A stretch of DNA of 64,000 nt, from contig CM057009.1 of assembly GCA_029891345.1 (NCBI GenBank), positions 286,946,966 through 287,010,965 of the forward strand, given 5' to 3'. This DNA comes from Dryococelus australis (taxonomy: Eukaryota > Arthropoda > Insecta > Phasmatodea > Phasmatidae). A program made the translations under genes and the position numbers. Every line of letters starts with the position of its first letter. The stretch's first letter is position 1. This document shows, in pieces, positions 26,590-38,939 of the stretch. Below the pieces are notes generated by a model. The model saw only the letters and a program-made list of their open reading frames with translations. It had not been told where the DNA came from and did not search any database.

Positions 26590-28300
26590 TTATAGCTCTT
26601 TCGAATGGATGCCCTTACTAATATTTTGGAGAATTGACTAGTGATGTATATTGATGATTCTTTTTATTTGAAGCAATCTGCAGAGATCATAATATGTTCT
26701 CTAGCCACACCATTCGTAGAGCTTCGTTTACCTGGAACGCGCTGTCAAAGGAGTGAAAAGCATTGAGTAATTCCAGGCATGCCATCGCCATCCCTCCCTT
26801 TCGCTCGGACCCCGCATTGCTAGCAAAAGTTATATGAAAGTCTTGAATTTTATCTTGTTATTATTTCCAGTAATAATGGTGTAATTTAATGAACAATACT
26901 AAAATAGTAGGATTATGAAATATTCCTCAGCTGCAATGGCAAATACTAAAAGTTCGGCAAAAAATCATCCACATGTTTATTCAATTTATTTTCTTTGTGT
27001 CTGATATTTCATTCACTATTTATAAAAATCACACATTTGAACATCAAGAAATATTCTTCAGGTGATGGTTGTTTTAGTTGACTATCATAAGTAGAGGCAG
27101 TTTGTAATATCACGTATCAAATACTGTACTGATTTTCCAAACACGAAAACTTCTCTTAGGCGCAAAGTACATACCAATCAGTTATTTAAAACTGCTTTAC
27201 TGATATGCTTAATTGTAGTTCACATTGAGAACTTGACAAAAATTATTGGTAATCGACAGCAGCATAATTGTGTTTTACATATGTTGTTTACCACATAATT
27301 GTCAAACTATTCCATAGTATAAAACTATCAGAAGTAATTATTTTTACACATTCTTTAATTTAAATTACAAGAAAATTGATTCAATATAATCGTGGCCTTT
27401 TCAAATTACTAATTTGGTTAGTCATTAAATGCTAAAAAGAAAAATGTGGGGGGGAGGGGACGATATTAACCCACACTAAGGAAGGGTGTGTCCCAATTTG
27501 CCTAAAGAGAGCTCTCGCCAACTCATAGATATTCTCTCTGATAGCCAACTCAAGAGAGAATGTGTGAAGGGAAGAGTGCACGATGATGTACGTATACACT
27601 CTCTTGCTTATCCTGCAACACATATATTGACATTTGGAAAAAATTATCTCAACTTCATTATTTAAGTTACGTTGGTATCCAGCACTATTTAAACATGTCC
27701 CACATTTAAAATGAATTATGTCATAATAAACCATATAGACTTTTAATATAAATATGTAATATTTAAGTTTTTTTGCCAATTACGATTAGTTAAAAAATTA
27801 AATAATATAAAATAATTGGTTCTGTAAACTCATGCATGTATGTATATCACTGAGCTACCAAACTGGCAAATGTACATTATCTTCCATGGAAATCATCACT
27901 ATATTTCATATCAAATGTTTTAATAACTGTGATTGTCAATTTATAATTACATCTATGATTTAAAAAAGTCAGCAGAACTTTTTTACACCTTTTCTCGCTA
28001 GAGAAAGTGTGTGCAAAAAGTTCAGGAAGAGTGGACGACTCAGTCCGCTTATAGTGGTACAGAATATGCTAAATGCGGGGTGCATAATGAGAGTGAGCAG
28101 CTCACTTTTAATTGGGGCTCTGCACAACTTACTTCAGACTCTGGGATTTCCGCTCTAGCATTCTGCAAAGTAAGTTAGCCCGATCAGTCTTACGAAGAGG
28201 TACAAATGATTAACTCCTGCTTGTGAATACATGACTTAACATTTCATTCATTCTGTTTAAAAGGTTAATAAAAATTTTTAGCTTACTAAACGTAAAACCC
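26590..28300. other. AT-rich stretch with no gene seen
   Basis: I found no exons, repeats or conserved motifs. Intronic with respect to the kinesin gene. Confidence 0.5.
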
Positions 28301-28590
28301 TTTTTTTTATTTCAAGTTGTATGAAAATGCAAACATTGACGAATAGTATTGGTTCATTTCTTTCGGGTGTCGTGACTGCTTTCTTCACAACCAGGGTGAA
28401 TGAGGTGGGTATGGAGAAGCACCAGGAATGTAAAGACAGAGGACATTGGAGATCCCCAAGAAAACAGACCTTCATACGGCATCATTCCGTCACGATTCCC
28501 ACATACAAAAACTGAGGTGATCCCACCGAGAATCGAACCCGGATCGCCTTGGTGGGAGGTAGCGGTCTTGTCACCCCGACTGCAGAGGCC
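28301..28590 (-). mobile_element. tRNA-derived SINE with A-rich tail
   Basis: Minus strand: the head has TCGGGGTGACAAGACCGC (A-box region), a CTCCCACCAAGGCGATCC anticodon-arm-like part and a perfect B-box GGGTTCGATTC at 28541-28531. The body runs to an A-rich tail seen as a T run at 28301-28308 on the plus strand. The length of about 290 bp is typical of arthropod tRNA SINEs. It is non-autonomous and relies on a LINE for its movement. Confidence 0.82.
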
Positions 28591-29215
28591 TTCTAAATTA
28601 GGTTGAATTCATAACTAGGGAGGACATTTTCCCATACATCTTGTATATGTCGCTACAGTTATAGTATATAAGAAACTTATGAAAAGAAAAACATATTTTA
28701 AAATTTAATATTTTATTCTTGCTCTTAGGTTTTGTTGATGCAAAAAAATTATTTTATATTTCGATAAGCACACAGAAAAGTAAAAACAATGGAATAATGT
28801 CAACTGATTTTGTATTAAATGAGCATTCCTGCCTAACAATATGGTGTAAACATTTTGTTGCATATATGCACAATTGTTTCTGTCCGAGAACCGACTCCAA
28901 AATTATATGCAGTATTTTTTTTAACTGTGTTGCACAAACGACACATTATGAGGGTAAAAAGTAAACTCCGCAGCAAACATTTTGCATAATACGTCGAGCC
29001 TGTTTTTGACTTACCAGACGTGCCTGTTTTTTTAAATCTTTTTTCATTTCTTAGTTTTTGTTCTCAAGGTGTTATGTTTTCATTGTTTAATTCAAAGGAT
29101 GTATAATCGGTTGTAAATTGAATAGGCTTGAATCTAGCATAAGGTGTATATTTACCTATGTAAAAATGAGAGAAAATGTACATGATTATAATGTTAATTT
29201 ATATCATTTTATGCT
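28591..29215. other. AT-rich stretch with no gene seen
   Basis: An open frame at 28719-28964 has no motif and no family resemblance. I do not support it as a gene. Confidence 0.4.
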
Positions 29216-31282
29216 GTCATCAGTGAACTAACAGGCAAGTTCCTATTTCTGGGAGTAAGGAACAAGTATTGTTCTTTATGTGAATGGGCAGCGAGACAAA
29301 ATGTGCCGGCAAAGACACACATGTGCTACAAAAACTGGGACAATAATAGGTAGAGATCTGAAGAATTCGCAGATTCATTTCGAGACAAGCTAGAATTTCA
29401 AACACATGTGTTTATATAACTTTAGTCATTGGTCCAAACTGTGTTTGACACCTACTGGGAAACGCTGGCCCAATCATCGCTTTCCACTGTGACAGCTGAC
29501 AACCAATGTGCAATTAATATCGGCATATTTGTTCATAAGACTGTAGGATCTAGCCTGCAGGTCATTGAACTCGCAAATTCTTTCAGGTCTCCAATAATAG
29601 GTCATAAATTGCTATGGAGCAAGACATTATTGTAGAAGGTTTTAGAAGCAGTGAACATATGTATGGAATGTGCTACAAACATTTTGTTGAGGACGGCGAT
29701 TCCAGTGTATATGCAAGGCTCTTACAAAATGTGCCCTATGGTCGTTCCATACATAAAATTGAATGCGCAAACCACTGCATAAAAACTACACTAGTCATCT
29801 TCATACTTTAGCTGCTGACAAGACTTTTGGTGTAGATGGAAGAAAACTTCTGAAGTCATCTATCCCTTGTCTGACTGCCGTGGCTAGGGGTGCTATTCGG
29901 CACTGTGGCTGTGCAGGCGAACAAGTGTCGGCCGTGGTTCGTGACTTAGAAAATGGTCTGTATCATGTGCTTGGATAACACAAACGATGTAGAAGCTAAT
30001 TCTGCAACAAGGAAGAAGAAGAAAAGGGTACTTAGAAAGAATCAAGAACTCAGGACTACTGGAAGAAGTTTCAAGTCTTGTTCAGCGTCTAGTTGCCAAA
30101 GCTCCAAGATCATACAACACAAAACCAACAACGCAGCTGAATTTTATACGAGTCTTGTAGCCAAATACAATGCTGGTAAAATAATAAACTTCAACCAGAA
30201 AGGCTCTTTCCAGCGGATGCTACGTTGCAGGACTACAATTTCAGAAACTGCATTCATGGGAACTCGGCACATTTAAAAAGTTAACTGGTCAAAGTCCAGG
30301 ACAAACACAAAAAAAATATATTGAACAAGAAAACTGAATGTCAAAATGCACGAAAGAGAAGCAGATTAAGTTACGATGATGCCGACAGACCAACAAAGGG
30401 TCATAAAGTATCTGTCCCACCAGACACTGACTATGGTCCAGAAGCTGAACAACCAGATCAGTTGGAGTTGACAAGGAAGCGTAAAGAATTTGTCACTACA
30501 CTACAAGTTTCTGTAGATGAACGAGACAAAATCGCTGAAGAAACTTCTGGGCAAGCAGACAGAGAGTTATGGCACGACATGTGACGTTCTCGCTTGACTG
30601 CAAGCAATTTCGGTGCAGTGTGTTGATGGAAAAGCATGACGTCCTGTGCGAATCTTGTCAAAGAGTTGCTATACATCCCTAACTTTTCTACAGCAGCAAT
30701 GGAATATGGTCGCCGGTGAGAATATATTGCTGTGAAACAGTTTAAAAGTCAAACCAGGTTAACAGTTACAAGGTGTGGTTTGTTCATTGGTTTACACCAT
30801 GGTGTCTTGGGTGCTAGTCCCGATGGTTTGATTACTCAAGAAGATGCACTAATAGAGTGTGTTCCATCAGCAAGAACAGTTGGCCTCAAGGAACCAGCAA
30901 AACAGAAAAAAGAGGTTTCCCTGGAACTTACATCTGATGGGTTGAAACTGAAAAAAAAATGCACCAATACTATTATCAAATTCAGGGCATCCTTAACATC
31001 ACAGAGCGAAATGTTTGTTATTTAATTGCTATGTCTGACCGAAACAAACCTCTCCACATTGAAAAGGTGCACAGAGACGAGGAACTGTGGGAAAAGGAAA
31101 TGTTCCCTAAACTTGAACGTTTCTACATCAATTGTTTGTTACCTGAAATAGTAGCGCCTGTTTTTTTGACAAGGAAACCTGGAACCACTATATATTCTGG
31201 AAGCACACAAAGAATTGAAGAAGAAAAAAGAAATTCTTATTTGGATTACAATTTACGTACCTTATATAATAAGTACAATTGA
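29216..31282 (+). mobile_element. Decayed transposon gene with a YqaJ-like nuclease end
   Basis: Plus-strand blocks follow the order of a multicopy arthropod family: TGKFLFLGVRNKYCSLC, then IIVEGFRSSEHMYGM, then EDGDSSVYARLLQNVPYGRS with KIECANHC. Next come DGRKLLKSSIPCL, VARGAIRHCGCAG and VVRDLENGLYHVLG. After a basic linker, HHGVLGASPDGLI (30793-30831) resembles the active-site region of the YqaJ/lambda-exonuclease fold, with IECV after it. The final part reads IAMSDRNKPLHIEKV, then ELWEKEMFPKLERFYINCLLPE, ending at 31282. Frames change several times and stops occur, so the copy is dead. The nuclease assignment rests on the motif alone. Confidence 0.7.
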
Positions 31283-32700
31283 AATAATTTCACAGTTCTG
31301 ATGTATTACTTCTTGAGGTTTCATTAATGTGTTCAGAATATTTAGTGCTATACATATGCAAACTAATTGGTGTATTTTTGTATATAATTTAGACATAATT
31401 TTGTTTTAAATTTTTTATAACTTTATGATGTAAAGTGTAACTGTGTTGTAGACAGCTCTGGCTGTGTTTTATTTTGGGCTTCTTTAATTCTTCAATTTAA
31501 AAATGGTTTACAAAGAAATCCTACATCTGAAATATCATGCACGGATTACTTGTACTGAGAGAGATATGTTGATTTTCATTGCGACTTCCAACTACATGTA
31601 ACATACAGCTTCTTAGTTTAGACGATTGTGTCCAAAACTTCTCAAGAATGATAATTTTATCTAAAACTAACGTTTAAAGAATAATGTGACTTGTCTCGCA
31701 CAACTGTTTATTTAATGTTATCAATGTAACTACTTATATTATGATTATGATGTATAAACATGGTGTTTGAATAATTGCTTTATTTGAATTACGTGATACA
31801 ATTTAAATTATTATTACTGTACTTTTATGGACTAAAAGTGACCACGAGCCATCACTGAATCTTGAAGGTGTGAACAAGACTTACTGCTGCTCACAGTTTG
31901 AGAAGCGTATACCTTGGTGACCATGATACTCGTCAATTGCAACCACCTCACGTTTGTGAACCATTATAATAAAGTTATAAAGCGCATTAGCAATGCTGAA
32001 TGTATTTTTAATTTGAATACATGACCCTTGTACCAGAAGCTGGTACCATAGTCAGCTACGCCGCGGAAGGTACGGTTTCGCCTACCTACTTTCCTCCTGT
32101 GTTAGTAAATGTTATGGAACCCCTGCATGGCCGTAGGCCCTATTCAAAATAGTGGAGTGAGGGTGGGTATTTAATCACCCCCTCTCCAAATATAGAAAAT
32201 TTACCAAAATAAACAACAGAACTCAATATCTGTTGTTAGATACATTCTATTTATATTCCTTGAGCAATATAATGTTCAGGTAATATTATAGTAATTTGAG
32301 CATAGCACCAGTATAAAGCCGCAATGTTTGCTCCTTTTTTGTTAATTACCATAGTAACGCTGCCACGCCTGACATGAACTGTCTGTAACATATGTGATAG
32401 CGACGTGATTTATTTACTTTGATCTGATTATTTGAATATTGTAATTTATCATGTATAACATATTTAATTTCATTTTTGTCTGGCCATTCACATTTCTCTG
32501 TAGTATTTTTATGTGTTTCATATTGGGTTGTATATATATATATTTTATGTAGATAATCATTTTTGAGGAGATAAATTTATGTATTGGGAATAACGATGTG
32601 TAACTTATAGATAGGCTACAAAATTATCAAGATTATATACATTTTTCTTTGGAATTTACGTTAAGCGACTAGTAAATTATGTTTGTTTTACCATGTATGA
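31283..32700. other. AT-rich stretch with no gene seen
   Basis: The first several hundred bases may be the 3' non-coding part of the transposon gene just before it. A short TA run lies at 32532-32541. I see no exon. Confidence 0.45.
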
Positions 32701-33440
32701 CGACTGTATATATCTCATGTTACTGTGGCATACTTCACCAGTGCAGTATCGGCCGGGAAGCGCAGGTACCTGAACTGGCGGAATGGGTAGGGAACTGGGG
32801 GGAGGGAGCCGCAGGCTTCCCCCTACAGCCAGGGCCAGCCTGCGTGAGCCCATGCTACATGTTGTGCCGCGAATCGCCCTGGTGCACATTCATAAACAAA
32901 TTTCAGCGTAGCACATTTGTTTTAAGAGCTATAAATCGGTGCCAGTGACTTTATTTTATTAATCATACAATTTGTAACAATTGTGCAGCTGCATTATTTA
33001 AGTGATACAAAAAACAGTCTGAAATCTATGACTATTCAAATGTTTCGCTTCAGAATTTAAAATATTTATAATTACTAATACCTTGATTTCGCTCTGCAGC
33101 ACAATTGTTCTCTGCAAAATCTTTATAAAAGTGTTTGTTTGAAATTTCTAGGACAAAAAGTCACCAAGACACGCCTGCTTTCTTTTACATGGAAATTCCT
33201 ATACTATCCTATTGCCGGCGAAGGCACGGAGTGAGTCAAGGGATTGGCTCAACCACGATAGGTGGTTGGCCAGAAGGGGACTGTGGGTTGTGGAACCCCA
33301 CATTCTGCCATGGAAGGAAGGGATCCGTTCTGAGAGCGAGAACAGACAGTGAGGGCGGCCTGCCTAGAGTGTAATGGATGTCCACCTAGCATGTAATGGA
33401 CCAACAGGGTGTGCTGGAGAAGAAGCGACCACCCCTTTTG
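32701..33440. other. GC-richer block of unknown origin
   Basis: Two patches (about 32745-32890 and 33205-33370) are much richer in G and C than their surroundings. Short open frames cross them on both strands, but none shows a conserved motif or splice pair. They could be remnants of an LTR or SINE cluster. Confidence 0.35.
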
Positions 33441-35364
33441 CTAGTTTCCTTTTGTTCATCATAGATCATTAGGGTTGTTGATAGTAGAAAGAAACTTGTA
33501 TTTGCTGTTTCTTACGAATGGTTATACTTTGTAATTTGCCTAATGCAGTATACCTATAGAAATTACTTAATCACACTTGGTATGTTTTGAAAAGGTTACT
33601 CTTCTCTACTGTTGCAGTTATTTGTGTTTTTGTTGGAAGTCCACAATTTCTTCTATGAAGAAGATCCCTGGTTGTGGGTAGTAGTTATGGACCAGTTACA
33701 TAGTACTAACAAAAAGTTAACAAGTAAATTATTTTTGTCTGGTTGATGAAACTTGTGATTTATGGAACTTAAAAATTTTAATTTGTTGAATGCGTAACCC
33801 TAAGGAAAAGTACAAAGCCGTTAACAAAATTATTGTTTATCAGTCTCAAGGAGAGGATGGTGAGTTTTTAATGCTAATGTTTTATAGTTTTTTTGTCAAA
33901 CTGTTTGGAACAGCATTAGACATTGAGAAGCTGTTGAGTTTTTTTTAAGTGAGGATCCTGCAGAGATCCAGAGAATTCATAGTCAAGGCCCAATAGTAAT
34001 CAAGAAGCCGCAACTATCCTTGTAACTGATTATCTGGCAAGACGTGGAAAAAAAAAAAAAAAAACAAGATGCAGTTTAAATTGCTGTTTGCTTTTTAGTT
34101 TAAATTTATCTCAGGGTGGATCTTCACTGAATAAATTGTTAGTTGTAAGTTAATTCTAAGATAGAATATAAGAGTAGGTTAAGGGCCATTGTTTCAGACA
34201 AGCAATTTATTTGAAGATGTACAGGTTTCCTAGATGCCCAAGAAAGAACCTCAGAGTAACCCTAATCGCAAATTTAAGGGTTTCAGCTGACAGACGAACA
34301 AACCTAAATGCCAAATTTAAGGGTTGTGTAAGAAGAAGCGGAAATGTATGCAATGTTTGCTTTAGAAGATAAAATGTGATGCCGCTAGTTATAAAAGCTT
34401 AATTTACAGACGTTAATGATGGTGAAGAAACCACCCTTACAGACTTTTTGGAGTAAATGCTAGATTTAATGGAGATTGATGAAAACCTGTGCAGAGACCT
34501 TTAGCCAAAAGATTTAATTTTAAACCATGTGTTTTGTTGCTTTTGATTTGAAGAAGGGGTTTATTTAGTGTTAATTAGATGGGGTGGGTCAGGTGCAGAC
34601 CAGCCTCCCCTCCCTCTCTCCCCCCCTCTGGGGTGTGCACTATACACGGGAAAAAAAAGAGGAAGGTGGAGTGGTAGCCATAAAATTGTTTGGGGGTGTT
34701 GAGGAAAGTGGCAGGACTGTATGTTGTCTCATCTCTCCCTCTTACATCACTCACCACCCTTCTTTCTCTCTCAGTGACCCCTCAGTTATGTGAATGTTGA
34801 AACACAGCTTCCACCACCCCCCCAAACTAATGGCATCCTGTCACGCCACAAAACCAGAGCTGCCACGTGTTTACGGCCCCCGCCCCCTTGTAATAACACC
34901 CAGATGGTTGCCGGTCAGTAATTCTGCCATCCCTTTTTGTTTCCATGGCAGAGACTAGCGAGCCATGTTTGTGGATTGGGGAAGGGACGAGGCCCTTTTT
35001 TTCTGTAATAATAGTAGTGTGACATTCTAGCATTGCAAAAAAAAAAGAGAGCCGGGCACTGCTAATAGGAGAAAGGAGAAAAAAGAAAAACTAAGCTGGA
35101 AACGTTGAGTAGTAGGAGCAAGATGGATCCGGAATAATTTTTATTTTGGCTTTTTGCACCCAAGTTATTTAATTAAAGTATTTTCCAAATGTATCACAAT
35201 CACCACACATTAATGTAAAAAAGAATAATTTGTTCCATACTTACTAATAGGGTGCCACAAATTTTGGTGCAATTTTATTTTTAAAATGTTTTCCCTGGAA
35301 CTTGTTGCAAAAATCACGGTGTGTGCTATACACAAGTGGGTGCTATACATGAGTAAATACGGTA
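33441..35364. other. Non-coding tract with transposon-end-like motifs
   Basis: No gene. GTGTGCACTATACACGGG (near 34633) and GTGTGCTATACACAAGTGGG followed by TGAGTAAATACGGTA (35319-35363) resemble the terminal sequences of pogo/Tigger-type non-autonomous elements. Long A runs lie at 34050-34064 and 35037-35046. Confidence 0.35.
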
Positions 35365-36259
35365 TAATAAAAGTGTCTACATCATAATTATAATGATAAC
35401 GTAGAGCTATGCCCCATAGGAGAATAATTATAGGCGTATAAATGACTTAGAACCACGAATTTTGAGGCCCGCATCAAATTTGGGAATTTTTTTTCTGAAA
35501 ATGGGAAGACCTACTATTATAGCAGCTATATATACACATAATTCAAGTGTCTACAGCATTATTATAATTATTATGTAGGGTTATAACACAATTAATTATA
35601 CGCCTGTAAATGACTTAGTCCCTACCTTATCCAGAATATGATCCCAGAGCCCCTCGCATTGCAAGCCAGTTTTATACAGAATGCGCCCAATACGTCGGCA
35701 TCCCTTTTACAACAGTATTCCAGTGTATTTTAAATTACTTTAGTTAAACATTTTGGCAGAGAATAATTGTGATTGCTTATATGTGTTACGCCATACCACA
35801 CACACACACATTTCATGTTACCTTATGAGTGCCAGTAAATGTGTGCCAGCAGGGCACTTGCGAGTATGATATACAGTTTGGAATATGGCCGTGTCATCCC
35901 CCCACACTGACCCAACACCCACATAAGATGGAAAGGTTGCCACAGTATTATTTTTTTGGCCTGTTTACAACCAAATGGCAGAACACTAGGAATTCTTCCA
36001 TAAAATATTCGCACCACACCAACGAAACTGAATGTGGAAAATCATACAATATTGGCTGTAATGAATCAGTAAAATATATCTTGGAGCTGAAAGGAGGGAG
36101 AACGGGTGCCTGCTCCCTCCGCCTCATCTATCAATGTCCCCGCATTACGACCACCCACCTACCTGACATCACACTTTTCCACTTATTTATTTATTCAGGC
36201 CGGGGGACATAAATTTTCCCATAGTATAACGGGCTGCGGTATTACGAAATTTCCCTGTA
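35365..36259 (-). mobile_element. Tigger-like non-autonomous DNA element, copy A (partial)
   Basis: The reverse complement of this stretch matches 40280-41215. Its right end reads (minus strand) CAGGGAAATTTCGTAATACC, like the terminal CAGTAGAAGTCCGGAATATC of copy B, and it is followed by TA, the usual pogo/Tigger target. Inside are the shared TTTATGTCCCCCGGCCTGAA block and the two AT-rich sub-repeats. The distal end of copy B has no counterpart here, so this copy is truncated. It was inserted into, or beside, the dispersed repeat that begins at 36260. Confidence 0.62.
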
Positions 36260-37080
36260 CTATCAGAAAAATTAGTTTTGTACATTATTATTTTACACCA
36301 AAGTTAAATCAGTTTTCAAAATATTTATTTATTGTGAAACCAAGCTTTAATGCTCGAAATTGTAAGATTTTTTTAAAATTATTGTCATTAATGTTACTTT
36401 CTTTTGGAAAAGATTAATTTTTTATATAGTAAATTCATAAAAAGCTCTCTTATTTCTTTTAATTACTAGTTGTTAGTGGAAAACCTCTATTTATTAATAA
36501 ATAATTCATTTTAGATTAATTTAATTTTAATTTCTTTAATTATTTATTCTATTTTATTTACACGTCAGAACTGCCTGCTACAAGACCCCAAACTTTAACC
36601 TCTTGTTCGCTAAGTAAGTGCTTTATGATATCTAGGAGTTTCACTCAACAGTAAGAGGGAGTATTTGCTTAGTTTTTGGGCATCTGGGTGGACCTTGCTA
36701 ATTGCCCGGAGGTGGAGCTACACCCCTTAGGTTTTCCAAACATAGGTTGATTGTTTTACTTTCTTGTTGACGCTATGATGAGCCAAGTTGTGTTTAGCTT
36801 ATCAGGTTGAGAAATTTTTCTTATTTTTAATTTAAAATGTTAGTCGACGACAGTGCGAGAGCCACACAACGATGTTAAATGCAATTAGTCTTTTTACTCA
36901 AAAACCCCATTTCCTAGCTGTTGCAGTTGTTGACAATGCCGCAAAATAGAACTTTTTTAAGCAAGAGCTTTTGAAATGAGATGATAAAAATACCCCCCTC
37001 CCCCTTCATTTGCCATCATTGTAGCTAGATTCAAAATCTCACTATTTACCCACTATTTCTTCAACTATTTTTTCCACCCA
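36260..37080 (+). repeat. Dispersed repeat of unknown class, copy 2
   Basis: Same-orientation partner of 23743-24565, with similar length and many small differences. Its left edge coincides with the end of Tigger-like copy A, so the true repeat probably extended further left before that insertion. No coding capacity. Confidence 0.8.
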
Positions 37081-37470
37081 ATGACATAACACAAACTCAG
37101 TAACGTGATGCATGAGCATTCCATTTTTTTTAAATTTCAACTTTGTCTTTAATAGACAACACCAATTTCTTATGGTATATGCTGGAACCAGAACAATCAT
37201 TTCTCCTTTTTGCCAACATCGTATAACACAACTACTAACTAAACGTTCAAAATTGTCTGAAAGCAACTAACAACATTTACTACTTGCGAGTGATCTGCTC
37301 TATTGCTGAACATCTGACAGATTGTTTCATCACATGCAAACTAAACTGGGACTTGGTTCTTTTTTGGTGAGGGCAGAGGATAGTTGCATCGTATACACAT
37401 CAAGTGGTGCATGTGTTGTGTAACAGGGTGCGAGATAACTGAAGTTCCGGATAACTGAAGGCCAGATAAA
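37081..37470. other. Stretch with no gene seen
   Basis: An open frame on the minus strand (37042-37266) contains DNFERLVSSCVIRCWQK, followed by IRNWCCLLKTK. It hints at a decayed pogo/Tigger transposase but is too short to assert. GAAGTTCCGGATAACTGAAG (37441-37460) resembles a Tigger terminal repeat. Confidence 0.35.
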
Positions 37471-37740
37471 TGGTGGAGGAGTGTATATGACATATATTAT
37501 GCAATGCATATGTTATATACTGTATATTATATAAAAATATTACACAATATATAATATATATGGTGGAGGAGTGTGTATGATATATATTATGCAATACATA
37601 TGTTATATACTGTATATTATATAAAATATTACACAATATATAATATATATGGTGGAGGAGTGTGTATGATATATATTATGCAATACATATGTTATATACT
37701 GGGTATTATATAAAAAAATATTACATAAAATGTTATGTAT
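37471..37740. repeat. AT-rich minisatellite, three 89-90-bp units
   Basis: Units start at TGGTGGAGGAGTGT at 37471, 37561 and 37650. Each consists of that G-rich head plus about 75 bases of TA-rich sequence (ATTATGCAATRCATATGTTA and so on). Units 1 and 2 differ at a few bases. The third is cut short near 37735. Confidence 0.93.
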
Positions 37741-38482
37741 GCAATGTAATATATTTACATGTCGGTGCTTTGCATCGACCGAGCGAGATACGAGTATGTG
37801 GCGGACAGACAGTGATGTATCGGGCTACAAATCATAAAGGAATGTTTGATTAACACGTGAGCGATAATCCTACAAGAATGTTGAGTTATGAAGACATTCC
37901 GCCGCAATAACGCTGGTGGCTCACTCCATGCTGAACACTGTCTTACTCATCAGAGTACAGTTACAGTGCAGGAGGATGGAGGGAATGCCGGCCTTCAGGC
38001 CGTAAAACCTGGCGTCTCACGTGCTCCTGACCTTCGGAGGAATGAATTTCTATGTTTATCTAGAATTTTCTAGAATACTGACCTCATTTCTCTCTGTATG
38101 ACCCCATATGCTGGGGGAGGTATGGAGAGATTCCCCTTCTTAAAGAAGGACCAGGCGGTGAGTGGCAACCTGCTCCAGTTGTGCCCTGGAGAGGCACTAG
38201 GTATATGGATAGAACCTTGGCTTGATCTCACGCTTGGTATCTGAGGGCGAGGGTCTCAGAACCTTGGGGTAGGGTGACTGCCTACATGCTTGAATATTAG
38301 GTTGGGGCTTTGGATCTGGTCAAGGCAGGCATGAGTTTGGGTTACGATGAGAGGGCTTGATCCCTCTCCCCTGCCTATTGGGAGGCCAAAGAGAGGTAGG
38401 GCCTAACGGCTAAGAGCGCTGCGATACAATACAAAGAGGAAGACCGAGAGGTCTCAGTTAGTGTGACTTGGGGTGCTGCGAA
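37741..38482. other. GC-richer stretch leading into an LTR copy
   Basis: The tract from about 38100 is less AT-rich and may be the upstream part of the LTR copy at 38483-38939, because the other copies extend about 300 bases further upstream. I could not align it confidently. No coding sequence. Confidence 0.4.
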
Positions 38483-38939
38483 ACTTCCAGGTCAAGGCCA
38501 GTGACTATAAAAGTGTGTCAGGCTTCTGAGCTGGGAGTTGTTGAGTTGGAGAGTTTATGATAGCCGGGAGTCTGGGCAATTATGTGATGTTAAGAAATAG
38601 ACGAGCTAGAAGAACAGTGAAGAATGCGACTGGCCAGCTTGGGCTATTGGACTGGATGCATGAGTGAAAGACATTGCAAATGATGGCAACAGACAGACTG
38701 AACATGTGTTAATGGTGAGTATGAGTTAATTGATTATAAACAAACAGAAGCATTAAGGAGGATGTTAATTAGAGTTGAAATAAACATTAAATATTGTGAT
38801 CACAGAGAACTAAAAAGAGTAATAGTGGAGAAAGATAATTTAATGCTGTAAATAATAGCTGTGTGAATAAATTATTTTATTTTTATTAAGATCTCCATCA
38901 TTCACGAACTCAGATATGCCCCTCAGGTGTCTTGTAACA
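38483..38939 (+). repeat. LTR copy, family L (copy 1 of 4)
   Basis: It shares a string of blocks with 49788-50311, 53014-53724 and 59284-59654: AACTTCCAGGTCA, a TATA box (ACTATAAAAGTGTG), CTATTGGACTGGATGC, GATGGCAACAGACAGACTGA and CATTAAATATTG. Near its end come a GAATAAATTA poly(A)-like signal and then CTTGTAACA at 38939. No internal retroelement sequence adjoins, so it is a solo LTR or a remnant. It is clearly decayed relative to the other copies. Confidence 0.78.

Noticed and set aside
26501-28590. Functional tRNA genes at the two B-box sites
   Set aside because: The acceptor and D arms do not fold as a complete tRNA, and long SINE bodies follow the heads.
28719-28964. An 81-codon open frame on the plus strand
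   Set aside because: No motif, no good splice pair and AT-rich codon use. It looks like chance.
32030-32110. A tRNA-like or SINE head on the minus strand
   Set aside because: The A-box is passable but the B-box (GGTCATGTATTC) is too far from consensus and no tail was found.
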